From positions 1 to 22,766 of the forward strand of contig JBLRWS010000041.1 in assembly GCA_047921075.1 (NCBI GenBank): a DNA stretch of 22,766 bases, read 5' to 3'. Positions 1-7,397 of this stretch are shown here, piece after piece. This DNA comes from JBLRWS01 sp047921075 (GTDB lineage: Bacteria > Bacteroidota > Rhodothermia > Balneolales > Balneolaceae). The position numbers and the translations under genes are program-made. Positions within the stretch are counted from its first letter, which is position 1, and every line of letters begins with the position of its first letter. The notes beneath the pieces are model-generated. The model saw nothing but the letters and a program-made list of their open reading frames with translations. It searched no databases and was not told the DNA's origin.

Positions 1-71
1 AAATACAATATTGACCTTTTATCCAATCAACTGGCCCTTTATTCTTCATAATATGGAGTTGCAGCAATCGG

Positions 72-776
72 TTATTCGGCCCTATGTTCCTCGCGAAACC
101 ACACCCACGGTTTGTTCTCAGGCATGGGCGCCACAAACACCATCTCCTCTTTGGTAGTGGGATGCATCAACGTAAACGACCGGGCGTGCAGCGCAATGGT
201 GGGAAACCGGCCCGAGCCATATTTTTGATCGCCGGCAATCGGGTGGCCGATATGCGCCAACTGTACGCGAATCTGATGCGCCCGCCCGGTAAGGAGCTGC
301 ACCTCTACCAGCGAGTGCTCTCCGGATTGTTGAAGTGTGGTAAAGGACAACTGCGCCGGCTTGCTCCCGCGCCGGGGAGAAGCAATCACGCGCGATCGGT
401 TGGTGGAGGAATCTTTTAGCAAATGATGATCCAGATAGCCCGAGGGGGGTGAGGCTCCCTCAACCACCGCCAGGTAGCGTTTCCCGACGGTCCGCTTACG
501 GATCTGTTCGCTGATCCGGGAGGCCGCTTTGCTGGTTTTAGCCAGTACCATCACCCCGCTCACCGGGCGGTCGAGCCGATGGACCAGGCCTAAAAATACA
601 TTACCCGGCTTCTGGTCGCGCTCCTTGATAAAGGCTTTGCAGAGGGTGAGCAGATCGGGATTACCGGTATGATCTTCCTGAGAAAGCAGCCCGGCCGGTT
701 TGGAAACGACCAGCAGGTGATTGTCTTCATACAAAAGCGGTATGGGCCCGGCAGGGGAAGGAATGGTGTGGTTCAT
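72..776 (-). CDS. RluD-family RNA pseudouridine synthase (no S4 domain)
   Basis: Predicted to isomerise uridine to pseudouridine in rRNA or tRNA in the cytoplasm. The 234-residue protein has the RluA/RluC/RluD signature HRLDRPVSG around residues 66-74, in which Asp69 is the expected catalytic aspartate. It also has the family's second motif, TGRAHQIRVQLAHIGHPI, and the GDQKYG segment. It starts directly with the catalytic domain (LLYEDNHLLVVSKPAG at about residues 14-29), so the N-terminal S4 RNA-binding domain of RluC and RluD is absent, as in RluA-like and many short family members. It is divergently transcribed from uvrC. The exact target uridine cannot be read from the sequence, so no gene symbol is given. 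Confidence 0.9.
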   Translation of the reverse strand: MNHTIPSPAGPIPLLYEDNHLLVVSKPAGLLSQEDHTGNPDLLTLCKAFIKERDQKPGNVFLGLVHRLDRPVSGVMVLAKTSKAASRISEQIRKRTVGKRYLAVVEGASPPSGYLDHHLLKDSSTNRSRVIASPRRGSKPAQLSFTTLQQSGEHSLVEVQLLTGRAHQIRVQLAHIGHPIAGDQKYGSGRFPTIALHARSFTLMHPTTKEEMVFVAPMPENKPWVWFREEHRAE

Positions 777-814
777 GATGTCGGCTGATTGAATAATTCA
801 CAAGATATAAATGT

Positions 815-844
815 TTTGGCACAACCTGCGGTTTGCTATTTTTG
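815..844 (+). promoter_or_regulatory. Candidate Bacteroidota-type promoter of uvrC
   Basis: TTTG at 815-818 is followed, after 18 bases, by TATTTTTG at 837-844, an exact match to the Bacteroidota -7 consensus TAnnTTTG. The usual spacer is about 19 bases. The -7 box ends directly before an ATG at 845, so a transcript from here would begin near 850 and could not use the TTG at 833 or the ATG at 845. This supports the uvrC start at 863 with a very short leader. The match is from sequence only. Confidence 0.45.
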
Positions 845-862
845 ATGAACCAAACAATCACT

Positions 863-2713
863 ATGGCTGTATCGCTCAAAGAAAAAATCGACCATCTTCC
901 TCAGCAGCCCGGTGTCTATCAATTTAAAGATGCCCGGGGCAATCACCTCTATGTAGGCAAGGCAAAGCGCCTGCGCAACCGTGTGCGTTCCTACTTTCAG
1001 GATTCGCGCAGCCACGACGGACGCATTCGGGTGATGGTGACCAAAATTGAGGATGTGGATGTGATTGTTACCGACTCGGAGGCGGAGGCGCTCATTCTGG
1101 AAAATACCCTCATCAAGAAACATCAGCCGCGCTACAACATCATGTATCGCGATGACAAGACCTATCCCTATATCTGCATCACCAATGCCGATCGGCCGAG
1201 GGTGTACCCGACCCGTACGGTGGTAAAAGATGGCAGCCGCTATTTTGGCCCGTACGATCATGTGGGGCACATGCGACGGATGCTCGAAACCATCCGCAAA
1301 ACGTTTGGCCTCTGCACCTGTGCGGTGTCACCTAAAATGATTGACAAGGAGCGGGGGGCTCCAAAATGGCACTCCTGCTTCGACGATTACCTTGAAAACT
1401 GCTCCGGCGATATGGACCCGGCGCTTTACAGGGAGATGATTGCAAAAGTCGAAAAATTGCTTTCCGGCAAAACCGAAGGGCTGATCCGCGACATCCGCGA
1501 TGAGATGCAGATCGCCTCCGACGCTCTTGCATTTGAACAGGCAGCACAATTGCGTGATAGCCTCGAATCGCTGCGGAAATACAACCAGAAGATGAAGGTG
1601 GTGGCCGATCAAAAAGTGAACCGCGATATTTTTGCGATCGCTGTTGATGAGCAGATCAACGAGGCGTGCGGGGTTCTGTTTAAGGTTCGGGAGGGGAAAC
1701 TGATCGGGAAATTTCATCGATTTTTGAAAAATATTGAAGGGGCTTCGCGCGGGGTTCTCTTGCAGTCGTTTATGGAGGATTACTACACCGGGCAGTATGC
1801 CGGCGCCATTCCCGATGAGGTATATGTAAGCGATGCGCTGGACGATTCCGAACCGTTGGAGCAGTATCTGTGGGAGCAACTGAGGCGAAAAGTGATCATC
1901 CATGAGCCAAAAATAGGCGAAAAGCGCCATATGGTGGAGATGGCTCTCTCCAACGCCGATTTTACTCTAAGCCAGCGGGCGCTCGAAAAAGAAAATGCCA
2001 ACCGTGAGCGTATCCCGCAAGCGGTAAAAGACCTGAAAGAGTTCCTGCACCTGCAGCGGCTGCCACGGCGTATCGAATGCTTCGACAACTCCAACCTGCA
2101 AGGTACCGACCCGGTTGCCTCCATGGTCTGCTTTGTGGATGCCCGCCCACGAAAAAGTGAATACAAGCGGTTCAAGATAAAAACCGTGACCGGTCCCGAT
2201 GATTTTGCCTCGATGAAAGAGATTGTGTATCGACGCTACAGCCGGGTAGAAAAGGAGGGGCTGCAGGCGCCCGATCTGATTGTTGTGGATGGCGGCAAAG
2301 GCCAGTTATCGGCGGCACTTGAGGGGCTTCGGGACGCCGGCGTGGAGGGGCAGCACGAAATCATCGGCCTGGCCAAGCGACTCGAAGAGGTGTTTGTACC
2401 CGGCAAGGCCGATCCGCTGATGATTCCGAAAACATCTTCGGCGCTCAAACTGCTGCAGCAGGCGCGCGATGAGGCCCACCGCTTCGCGATCGAATACCAT
2501 CGTAAAAAAAGGAAAAACCGCACCTTGCAAACGGAACTTACCAGAATTGACGGGGTAGGAGAGAAGACCGCTGCAACACTGCTAAGCTCATTTGGATCGG
2601 TTAAGGAAATTAAAAGGCTGAGCAGAGACCAGCTTGAAGAGGCCGTTGGTAAAAAAACAGGCGCTGCCATCTATCACTATTTTCTCGATGAAGAGAACCC
2701 GGCATCGCATTGA
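863..2713 (+). CDS. uvrC: Excinuclease ABC subunit C (UvrC)
   Basis: UvrC makes both incisions around a bulky DNA lesion after UvrA/UvrB have loaded, in nucleotide excision repair. The 616-residue product has the usual family length and order. The GIY-YIG nuclease domain (PGVYQF near residue 15, YVGKAK near 29) is followed by the UVR helical hairpin (about 205-240) that binds UvrB. Next is the RNase H-like endonuclease domain with CFDNSN (about 404) and VVDGGKGQ (about 475), and last a C-terminal helix-hairpin-helix pair (IDGVGEKTAATLL, from about 560). The frame is open upstream to a TTG at 833 and an ATG at 845. The ATG at 863 is preferred because it places the conserved LKEKIDHLPQQPGVY segment at the usual distance and lies just downstream of a candidate promoter. 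Confidence 0.96.
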   Translation: MAVSLKEKIDHLPQQPGVYQFKDARGNHLYVGKAKRLRNRVRSYFQDSRSHDGRIRVMVTKIEDVDVIVTDSEAEALILENTLIKKHQPRYNIMYRDDKTYPYICITNADRPRVYPTRTVVKDGSRYFGPYDHVGHMRRMLETIRKTFGLCTCAVSPKMIDKERGAPKWHSCFDDYLENCSGDMDPALYREMIAKVEKLLSGKTEGLIRDIRDEMQIASDALAFEQAAQLRDSLESLRKYNQKMKVVADQKVNRDIFAIAVDEQINEACGVLFKVREGKLIGKFHRFLKNIEGASRGVLLQSFMEDYYTGQYAGAIPDEVYVSDALDDSEPLEQYLWEQLRRKVIIHEPKIGEKRHMVEMALSNADFTLSQRALEKENANRERIPQAVKDLKEFLHLQRLPRRIECFDNSNLQGTDPVASMVCFVDARPRKSEYKRFKIKTVTGPDDFASMKEIVYRRYSRVEKEGLQAPDLIVVDGGKGQLSAALEGLRDAGVEGQHEIIGLAKRLEEVFVPGKADPLMIPKTSSALKLLQQARDEAHRFAIEYHRKKRKNRTLQTELTRIDGVGEKTAATLLSSFGSVKEIKRLSRDQLEEAVGKKTGAAIYHYFLDEENPASH

Positions 2714-2833
2714 AATGTGATAGATTGTTTACAGACTTAATACGATCCTTTTTGTAGGATTAGGAACATACATCCGACGGATACAGCAGTCGTTCAATAA
2801 CGAATGCAACACCCGGAAAATTTGTTTTTATAA

Positions 2834-3496
2834 ATGAGTGTTTTTAGAAGGCGAGGAACCATGAGGCTCAAAAAGTCAAAACAAATTCCAAGTAGCTACG
2901 ATCAGATGAAAGATCGTGAACTGGTGCATCTCTATCGAAAAGAGGACGACCAGCTTGCGTTTAAGGAGCTGATGAACCGCCATCAGGCGAAGGTCTATTC
3001 GTACATCTTTAGTATGGTGCACAACCGCGAAGTGGCCAACGATATTTTTCAGGAGACCTTCACCAAGGTGATCACCAAAATGGACGATACCTACAACGAG
3101 CAGGGAAAATGGATCGCCTGGGTGATGCGCATTGCCCACAATGCAACGATTGATTACATCAGAAAACAAAAACGTTTCGTTGACGTTAACAGCTCGTACG
3201 ATAAAGAATCAAAGACTGATTTTTACGACCGGTTGCCCGATGAAGATGCGGACGATCAGCAGGAAAAAATGGAATTGGATGAGGCAACTGCCGAACTCCT
3301 TGAGTATATTTCCAACCTTCCGGATGAGCAGCGAACCGTGGTGATGCTTCGGCACTACTACGAAATGCCGTTTAAGGAGATTGCTGAACTGACGGATGTT
3401 TCTATCAATACGGCATTGGGACGTATGAGATATGCTTTGATCAATCTTCGTAAAATGTTTGATCAACAACATGAGAAGGAATCCAGCAGCGTATGA
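2834..3496 (+). CDS. ECF-type RNA polymerase sigma factor (sigma-70 family)
   Basis: Redirects RNA polymerase to a specific set of promoters. Region 2 is visible at about residues 27-115 (LVHLYRKEDDQLAFKELMNRH, then NDIFQETFTKV, then the WVMRIAHNATIDYIRKQKR promoter-melting segment). Region 4 lies at about 158-208 (LPDEQRTVVMLRHYYEMPF and a helix-turn-helix KEIAELTDVSINTALGRMR). Regions 1.1 and 3 are missing, which defines the ECF group. A second ATG at 2861 follows a purine-rich GAGGAA stretch and is an alternative start giving 211 residues. The stop codon overlaps the start of the next gene (ATGA at 3493-3496), a typical sigma/anti-sigma translational coupling. The signal it answers is unknown. 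Confidence 0.93.
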   Translation: MSVFRRRGTMRLKKSKQIPSSYDQMKDRELVHLYRKEDDQLAFKELMNRHQAKVYSYIFSMVHNREVANDIFQETFTKVITKMDDTYNEQGKWIAWVMRIAHNATIDYIRKQKRFVDVNSSYDKESKTDFYDRLPDEDADDQQEKMELDEATAELLEYISNLPDEQRTVVMLRHYYEMPFKEIAELTDVSINTALGRMRYALINLRKMFDQQHEKESSSV

Positions 3497-4044
3497 GCAA
3501 ATGGGATACAGAAACAGTACGATACATTTTTGACGAGTTAGACCCTGCCGAACGAATTGAATTTGAGAGAGCAATCAGCCGTGATAAAAACCTGCTGATT
3601 GAGGTAGAGTCCCTTCGGAAAATCTGGCAGCGAATGGAATCATTGCCTCACAGCCATCCTCCTCCGGATGTTGCGGGTGCGGTATTGCTTCAGGCAGCAT
3701 CCAGGCAGCGATTGCGGACACAAAATCGCCGGCTGTGGATGCGAACCGTCGCTACACTTACCGTTGCGGCATCGTTTTCAGCTGCTGTGTTTTTCTATGG
3801 TGGGAGCAGCGAGCCCGCCGGGCCGGGATCCATCGCCGCGGATGAACCGCCAGCCATGCAGCAACCGGAACCGTGGGTGGATCAGAACGATATTCTCTAC
3901 TTCAACGGCCGCTCCTTTAATCAGGAGGCGGCTTCACTGCAGTCGGCCTATCAAACCAGTTTTGATAAATTGGAGCCGGTATCACCCTCTGCAGATCCGG
4001 AGCGTAGCCGGAGCGGACTGCACCTGACCGGGTCTCAAAACTGA
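3493..4044 (+). CDS. Putative membrane-anchored anti-sigma factor
   Basis: Inferred to hold the preceding ECF sigma factor inactive. The evidence is the 4-base ATGA overlap with the sigma gene and the typical architecture. A cytoplasmic N-terminal helical part (FDELDPAERIEFERAISRD at about residues 13-31) resembles the N-terminus of anti-sigma proteins. A single membrane helix follows at about residues 83-103, and then a proline-, serine- and acid-rich tail of about 80 residues that would lie outside the inner membrane. The HxxxCxxC zinc motif of ZAS-type anti-sigma factors is absent, so this would be a non-zinc type. Without the neighbour the sequence alone would be called hypothetical. Confidence 0.7.
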   Translation: MSKWDTETVRYIFDELDPAERIEFERAISRDKNLLIEVESLRKIWQRMESLPHSHPPPDVAGAVLLQAASRQRLRTQNRRLWMRTVATLTVAASFSAAVFFYGGSSEPAGPGSIAADEPPAMQQPEPWVDQNDILYFNGRSFNQEAASLQSAYQTSFDKLEPVSPSADPERSRSGLHLTGSQN

Positions 4045-4091
4045 CTCTTCTAAACGGTTGATTTTTCGTTCATTAGGGACTCTGTAATCGG

Positions 4092-4116
4092 TTATACACA
4101 GCCGTGATGTGCATAA
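4092..4116. promoter_or_regulatory. Pair of inverted perfect DnaA boxes upstream of parA
   Basis: TTATACACA at 4092-4100 on the plus strand and TTATGCACA at 4116-4108 on the minus strand both match the DnaA box consensus TTATNCACA at every defined base. They face each other with 7 bases between them, and the inverted repeat extends one further base on each side (GTTAT.CAC / GTG.ATAAC). They lie 71 bases before the parA start, in the 142-base intergenic gap. I saw no other perfect box in the window by eye. The site could bind DnaA to regulate parAB, or belong to an origin or accessory DnaA-binding cluster. Confidence 0.55.
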
Positions 4117-4132
4117 CTTCTTTTGTGAAGCG

Positions 4133-4161
4133 TTGACCAGTGACTTATATTCTTTGATAAA
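4133..4161 (+). promoter_or_regulatory. Candidate sigma-70-like promoter of parA
   Basis: TTGACC at 4133-4138 is followed after 17 bases by GATAAA at 4156-4161, a fair match to the -35 and -10 hexamers. The predicted transcription start would be about 20 bases before the parA ATG. The Bacteroidota TAnnTTTG box is not matched exactly here. The pair of DnaA boxes lies just upstream at 4092-4116, where a bound protein could affect it. Confidence 0.3.
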
Positions 4162-4186
4162 GCATGAATTTTAGAATCATCTACGA

Positions 4187-4981
4187 ATGGGCAAGATAAT
4201 CTCTATTGCAAATCAGAAAGGCGGGGTCGGAAAAACAACCACTGCCATCAACCTCGCTGCAAGCCTGGCTGCAATAGAACACTCTACACTTATTGTGGAT
4301 ATCGACCCCCAGAGCAACACCACGAGTGGTTTGGGCATCGAGCCCAAAACGGTAACCAATTCCATCTACGAGGTGATGGTTGGCGGGGTAGATATCACCG
4401 ATGCTATTCGTGAAACCGAACTCTCCTTTTTAAATTTGGTGCCGGCGCACATCAATCTGGTTGGGGCGGAGATTGAGATGGTAGACCGCCACGAACGGGA
4501 GCGCATCCTTTCCAAAGCGCTGCAACCGGTTCGCGACCAATACGACTTTATTATTATCGACTGTCCGCCGTCGCTGGGGCTTTTGACGATCAATGCGCTC
4601 ACGGCCTCGCACGCCGTTTTGATACCGGTTCAGTGCGAGTATTTTGCACTCGAAGGGCTGGGGCAGCTGCTCAATACCATCAAAATTGTGCGGCAGCATC
4701 TCAATCCCAAACTTGAAATTGAAGGGGTGCTTCTGACAATGTACGACACCCGCACGCGCCTGTCGAACCAGGTGGCCGATGAGGTGGCCCGCTACTTCGA
4801 TGACCGTGTGTTTAAGTCGGTGATTGCCCGCAATGTTCGCCTGGCCGAGGCACCGAGTTTCGGTAAACCGGCTATTTTGTACGATGCCACCAGCGTGGGT
4901 GCAAAGAACTATCTGGCATTGGCCAGGGAAATTATCCAGAAAAATGCTGCCCTTTTAAGCAGTAGCCCCGTGATCTCTTAA
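4187..4981 (+). CDS. parA: Chromosome-partitioning ATPase ParA (Soj)
   Basis: A MinD/ParA-type ATPase that binds DNA nonspecifically in its ATP dimer form and moves ParB-parS complexes apart during chromosome segregation. The deviant Walker A motif KGGVGKTT is at about residues 11-18, a Walker A' DIDPQSNTT at about 38-46, and the Walker B region IIIDCPPSLG near 125. The length of 264 residues is typical of chromosomal Soj-type proteins, and there is no N-terminal helix-turn-helix as found in plasmid ParA of type Ia. It is 10 bases upstream of parB, with which it forms the expected operon. The gap before it holds two DnaA boxes and a candidate promoter. Confidence 0.96.
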   Translation: MGKIISIANQKGGVGKTTTAINLAASLAAIEHSTLIVDIDPQSNTTSGLGIEPKTVTNSIYEVMVGGVDITDAIRETELSFLNLVPAHINLVGAEIEMVDRHERERILSKALQPVRDQYDFIIIDCPPSLGLLTINALTASHAVLIPVQCEYFALEGLGQLLNTIKIVRQHLNPKLEIEGVLLTMYDTRTRLSNQVADEVARYFDDRVFKSVIARNVRLAEAPSFGKPAILYDATSVGAKNYLALAREIIQKNAALLSSSPVIS

Positions 4982-4991
4982 TCCGATCGCT

Positions 4992-5927
4992 ATGTCGCAA
5001 AAAAAAGTTTTAGGCCGCGGTTTGGGCGTTTTTTTTCCCGATTATTTGGATGAATCGGATGAGAAAGATGCATCTTCCAAAACGGTAAAAACCGCCATTC
5101 CGATCGAAAAGCCGGAACCGGCCGACTTTGTGAACATGGTGCTGGAGGTACCGGTTGATCACATCCGTCCCAACCCGCATCAGCCGCGAAAAGAGTTTAA
5201 GGAAGAAGCTCTTGAAGAGCTTTCCGACTCGATTAAAAAACATGGACTTATTCAGCCGATTACCGTTCGCTACCTTGGCGAAAAGCGGTTCGAGCTGATT
5301 AGCGGCGAGCGGCGGTTACGGGCCGCTAAAATGGCCGGTATGATGGAGGTTCCGTCCTATGTGCGCGAAGTAAACGACGAGCAGTTGATCGCCTTTGCAC
5401 TGATCGAAAACATACAGCGCGAACAGCTGAACCCGATGGAAGTATCGATGGGGTACAAGCGGCTGATGGAAGAGTGCGACTATTCCCAATCGGAGGTGGC
5501 CGAAAAGGTGGGCAAGAACCGATCAACCGTGGCCAACATGCTGCGATTATTGCAGCTGCCCGACTTCATTCAGGCGGCATTAAAAGATGAGAAAATTACC
5601 ACCGGCCACGCCCGGGCGCTGATAAACGTAGAGTCGGAAAAAGATCAAAAAACGATCCTGTCAAAAACGATCAGCCAATCGCTGTCTGTGCGGCAGGTAG
5701 AACGCCTCGTTCGATCGATTGGCGAGAAGTCGGAGAAAAAAACACCCGCAACCGATACCGACAAAAAAAGCACGGTTTTTTACGAATCGATTGAGCGGCG
5801 TCTGCGAAACAATTTTAGCACCAAGGTACAGGTTAAGCCCAAAGGGCAGGGGGGAGAAATCCGAATCGAATTCTATTCCAATGATGATCTGGACCGGATT
5901 CTTCAGCTTTTGGATGAGACGAAGTAG
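4992..5927 (+). CDS. parB: Chromosome-partitioning protein ParB (Spo0J)
   Basis: A CTP-dependent DNA clamp that loads at parS sites and spreads to form the partition complex. The start MSQKKVLGRGLG is the typical ParB N-terminus that contacts ParA. The ParB/Srx CTPase domain contains the PNPHQPRKEF stretch, GERRLRAAK (about 105-113) and the ENIQREQLNPMEVSMGY motif. A helix-turn-helix for parS lies at about 163-190 (YSQSEVAEKVGKNRSTVANML). The C-terminal dimerisation part ends at residue 311. Its 3' end overlaps the next gene by 14 bases. No convincing parS palindrome was seen in the window. Confidence 0.96.
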   Translation: MSQKKVLGRGLGVFFPDYLDESDEKDASSKTVKTAIPIEKPEPADFVNMVLEVPVDHIRPNPHQPRKEFKEEALEELSDSIKKHGLIQPITVRYLGEKRFELISGERRLRAAKMAGMMEVPSYVREVNDEQLIAFALIENIQREQLNPMEVSMGYKRLMEECDYSQSEVAEKVGKNRSTVANMLRLLQLPDFIQAALKDEKITTGHARALINVESEKDQKTILSKTISQSLSVRQVERLVRSIGEKSEKKTPATDTDKKSTVFYESIERRLRNNFSTKVQVKPKGQGGEIRIEFYSNDDLDRILQLLDETK

Positions 5928-6552
5928 CTTTTTATTACCACTGCTGGTGGTGATACTGGTGCAGCCGGGAATGGCGCAGGTGTCTGAGTCCGCAGCATCG
6001 TACTCCCTGCTTGAATACCGCCTGCAGCAGCAAACCGGTGCCGAGCGATTGCTGGCCTCTGCAGAGGAGAACCAAACCCAGGAGTTCCCGGAACCGCGAT
6101 CGGTGATGTTGCGCTCTCTGATGGTGCCCGGCTGGGGACAAATCACCAACAAGCAGGCGTGGAAAGTGCCCATCATTTATGGACTCTTTGCGGGGGTTAC
6201 GGCCTATACAATTTATCTGGACGGGCAATATAGGGACTACCGTGCTGCGTTCTTTAATGCGGAGAGGGGCGAAGATTCCGATTTTCGATTTGGGCCCACC
6301 CCCGACCGCCTGCTGGGCGTTACCCCCACCCAGCTGCGCTCGCAGCGAAACAGTTTTCGCAACCGGCGCGATTTTATGTTTATTGTCATTGGCCTTACGC
6401 ATCTGCTCAATGTAGTGGATGCTTATGTATTTGCGCACATGCGCAGTTTTGATGTGTCGGACGACTTGTCGCTCCGCCCATCACTATCACCGGCTATATT
6501 GGCTTCGCAGGCCCCGGGGGTATCCCTAACGATTTCACTCAACAGCAAATAA
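5914..6552 (+). CDS. DUF5683 family membrane protein with signal peptide
   Basis: A 212-residue protein of unknown function. The ATG at 5914, inside the end of parB (14-base overlap), gives a good signal peptide: MRR, then a leucine/valine-rich stretch to about residue 20, with probable cleavage after GMAQ. The DUF5683-like core follows: SLMVPGWGQITNKQAWKVP at about 68-86, a first membrane helix at about 86-102, the segment YRDYRAAFFNAERG, and a second membrane helix at about 154-173 ending in NVVDAYVFAHM. The frame stays open upstream through parB to 5719, but no upstream ATG gives a better leader. A DUF5683 gene directly after parB is, from memory, a recurrent arrangement in Bacteroidota. 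That suggests an envelope role tied to the par operon, but no function is established. Confidence 0.8.
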   Translation: MRRSSFLLPLLVVILVQPGMAQVSESAASYSLLEYRLQQQTGAERLLASAEENQTQEFPEPRSVMLRSLMVPGWGQITNKQAWKVPIIYGLFAGVTAYTIYLDGQYRDYRAAFFNAERGEDSDFRFGPTPDRLLGVTPTQLRSQRNSFRNRRDFMFIVIGLTHLLNVVDAYVFAHMRSFDVSDDLSLRPSLSPAILASQAPGVSLTISLNSK

Positions 6553-6564
6553 CGAGACGATTGT

Positions 6565-7278
6565 ATGACAGCACCTGAATTTTTCACCAAAGAGAATATG
6601 CCACCGGATCATTTTGAGAAGCAGGGCAACGACGACCTCTGGAGCGTATTTAAAATTATGGGCGAGTTTGTAGATGGCTACGACAGGCTCATTCGCGTTG
6701 GCCCCTGCATTTCCGTATTTGGCTCGGCCCGGCTGCGCCCCGGCGACGACTACTACGACATGGCGGTTGAAACTGCCGAAATGATTGCAGAAAACGGATT
6801 TGGAGTCATCACCGGCGGCGGCCCCGGCATTATGGAGGCCGGAAACCGCGGCGCACTGAATAAAGGTGGCAAGTCGGTAGGCCTGGGCATTGAACTGCCA
6901 CACGAGCAGGGGTTGAACGAATACGTAAGTCCGCAGTACGAAATTAACTTCAAATACTTTTTTGTGCGGAAGGTGATGTTTGTAAAATACGCGCAGGGAT
7001 TCATCGTTTTTCCCGGTGGATTTGGTACTCTGGATGAACTTTTTGAAACGCTGACACTAATTCAGACCAAAAAAATTGAACAGATTCCCATTGTGCTTGT
7101 GGGGACCGACTACTGGGGCGGGCTTTTGGATTGGATCAAAAATCAGATTATCCAGAAAGGCCTTGCGTCCGATGAGGATCTGGAGCTGTTTCATCTAACC
7201 GACAGCTCTGAAGAGGCCGTAAAAATTGTATGCGACTTTTATCAGCGTCGAAAACCGCGGCCTAATTTTTCCTTTTGA
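6565..7278 (+). CDS. LOG-family (TIGR00730) nucleoside 5'-monophosphate phosphoribohydrolase
   Basis: The family releases the base from nucleoside 5'-monophosphates, in some members cytokinin nucleotides. It was long misnamed lysine decarboxylase. The protein is 237 residues long. It contains GGGPGIMEAGNRGA from about residue 83 and the hallmark PGGFGTLDELFETLTLIQTKK from about residue 150, which carries the PGGxGTxxE catalytic and phosphate-binding motif. The Rossmann-like start (CISVFGSARLRPGDDYYDMA) is also typical. It begins 12 bases after the DUF5683 gene and is probably in the same transcript as parA-parB. The substrate here is not determined. Confidence 0.88.
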   Translation: MTAPEFFTKENMPPDHFEKQGNDDLWSVFKIMGEFVDGYDRLIRVGPCISVFGSARLRPGDDYYDMAVETAEMIAENGFGVITGGGPGIMEAGNRGALNKGGKSVGLGIELPHEQGLNEYVSPQYEINFKYFFVRKVMFVKYAQGFIVFPGGFGTLDELFETLTLIQTKKIEQIPIVLVGTDYWGGLLDWIKNQIIQKGLASDEDLELFHLTDSSEEAVKIVCDFYQRRKPRPNFSF

Positions 7279-7397
7279 TGAAACTTTTGGTGCTAATAGA
7301 AGTTTTTAAAGATAGAGTGAAGTTTCCAAACGATTAAACATAAATTTTTTTAAGTTAACCCCGTTTCGGAACGTAACAGCAAAACAATCACACGATT

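Noticed and set aside
2746..2761. Small inverted repeat ATCCT/AGGAT between uvrC and the sigma gene
   Set aside because: Only five base pairs with a short loop and no T-run after it, so not a credible terminator or operator.
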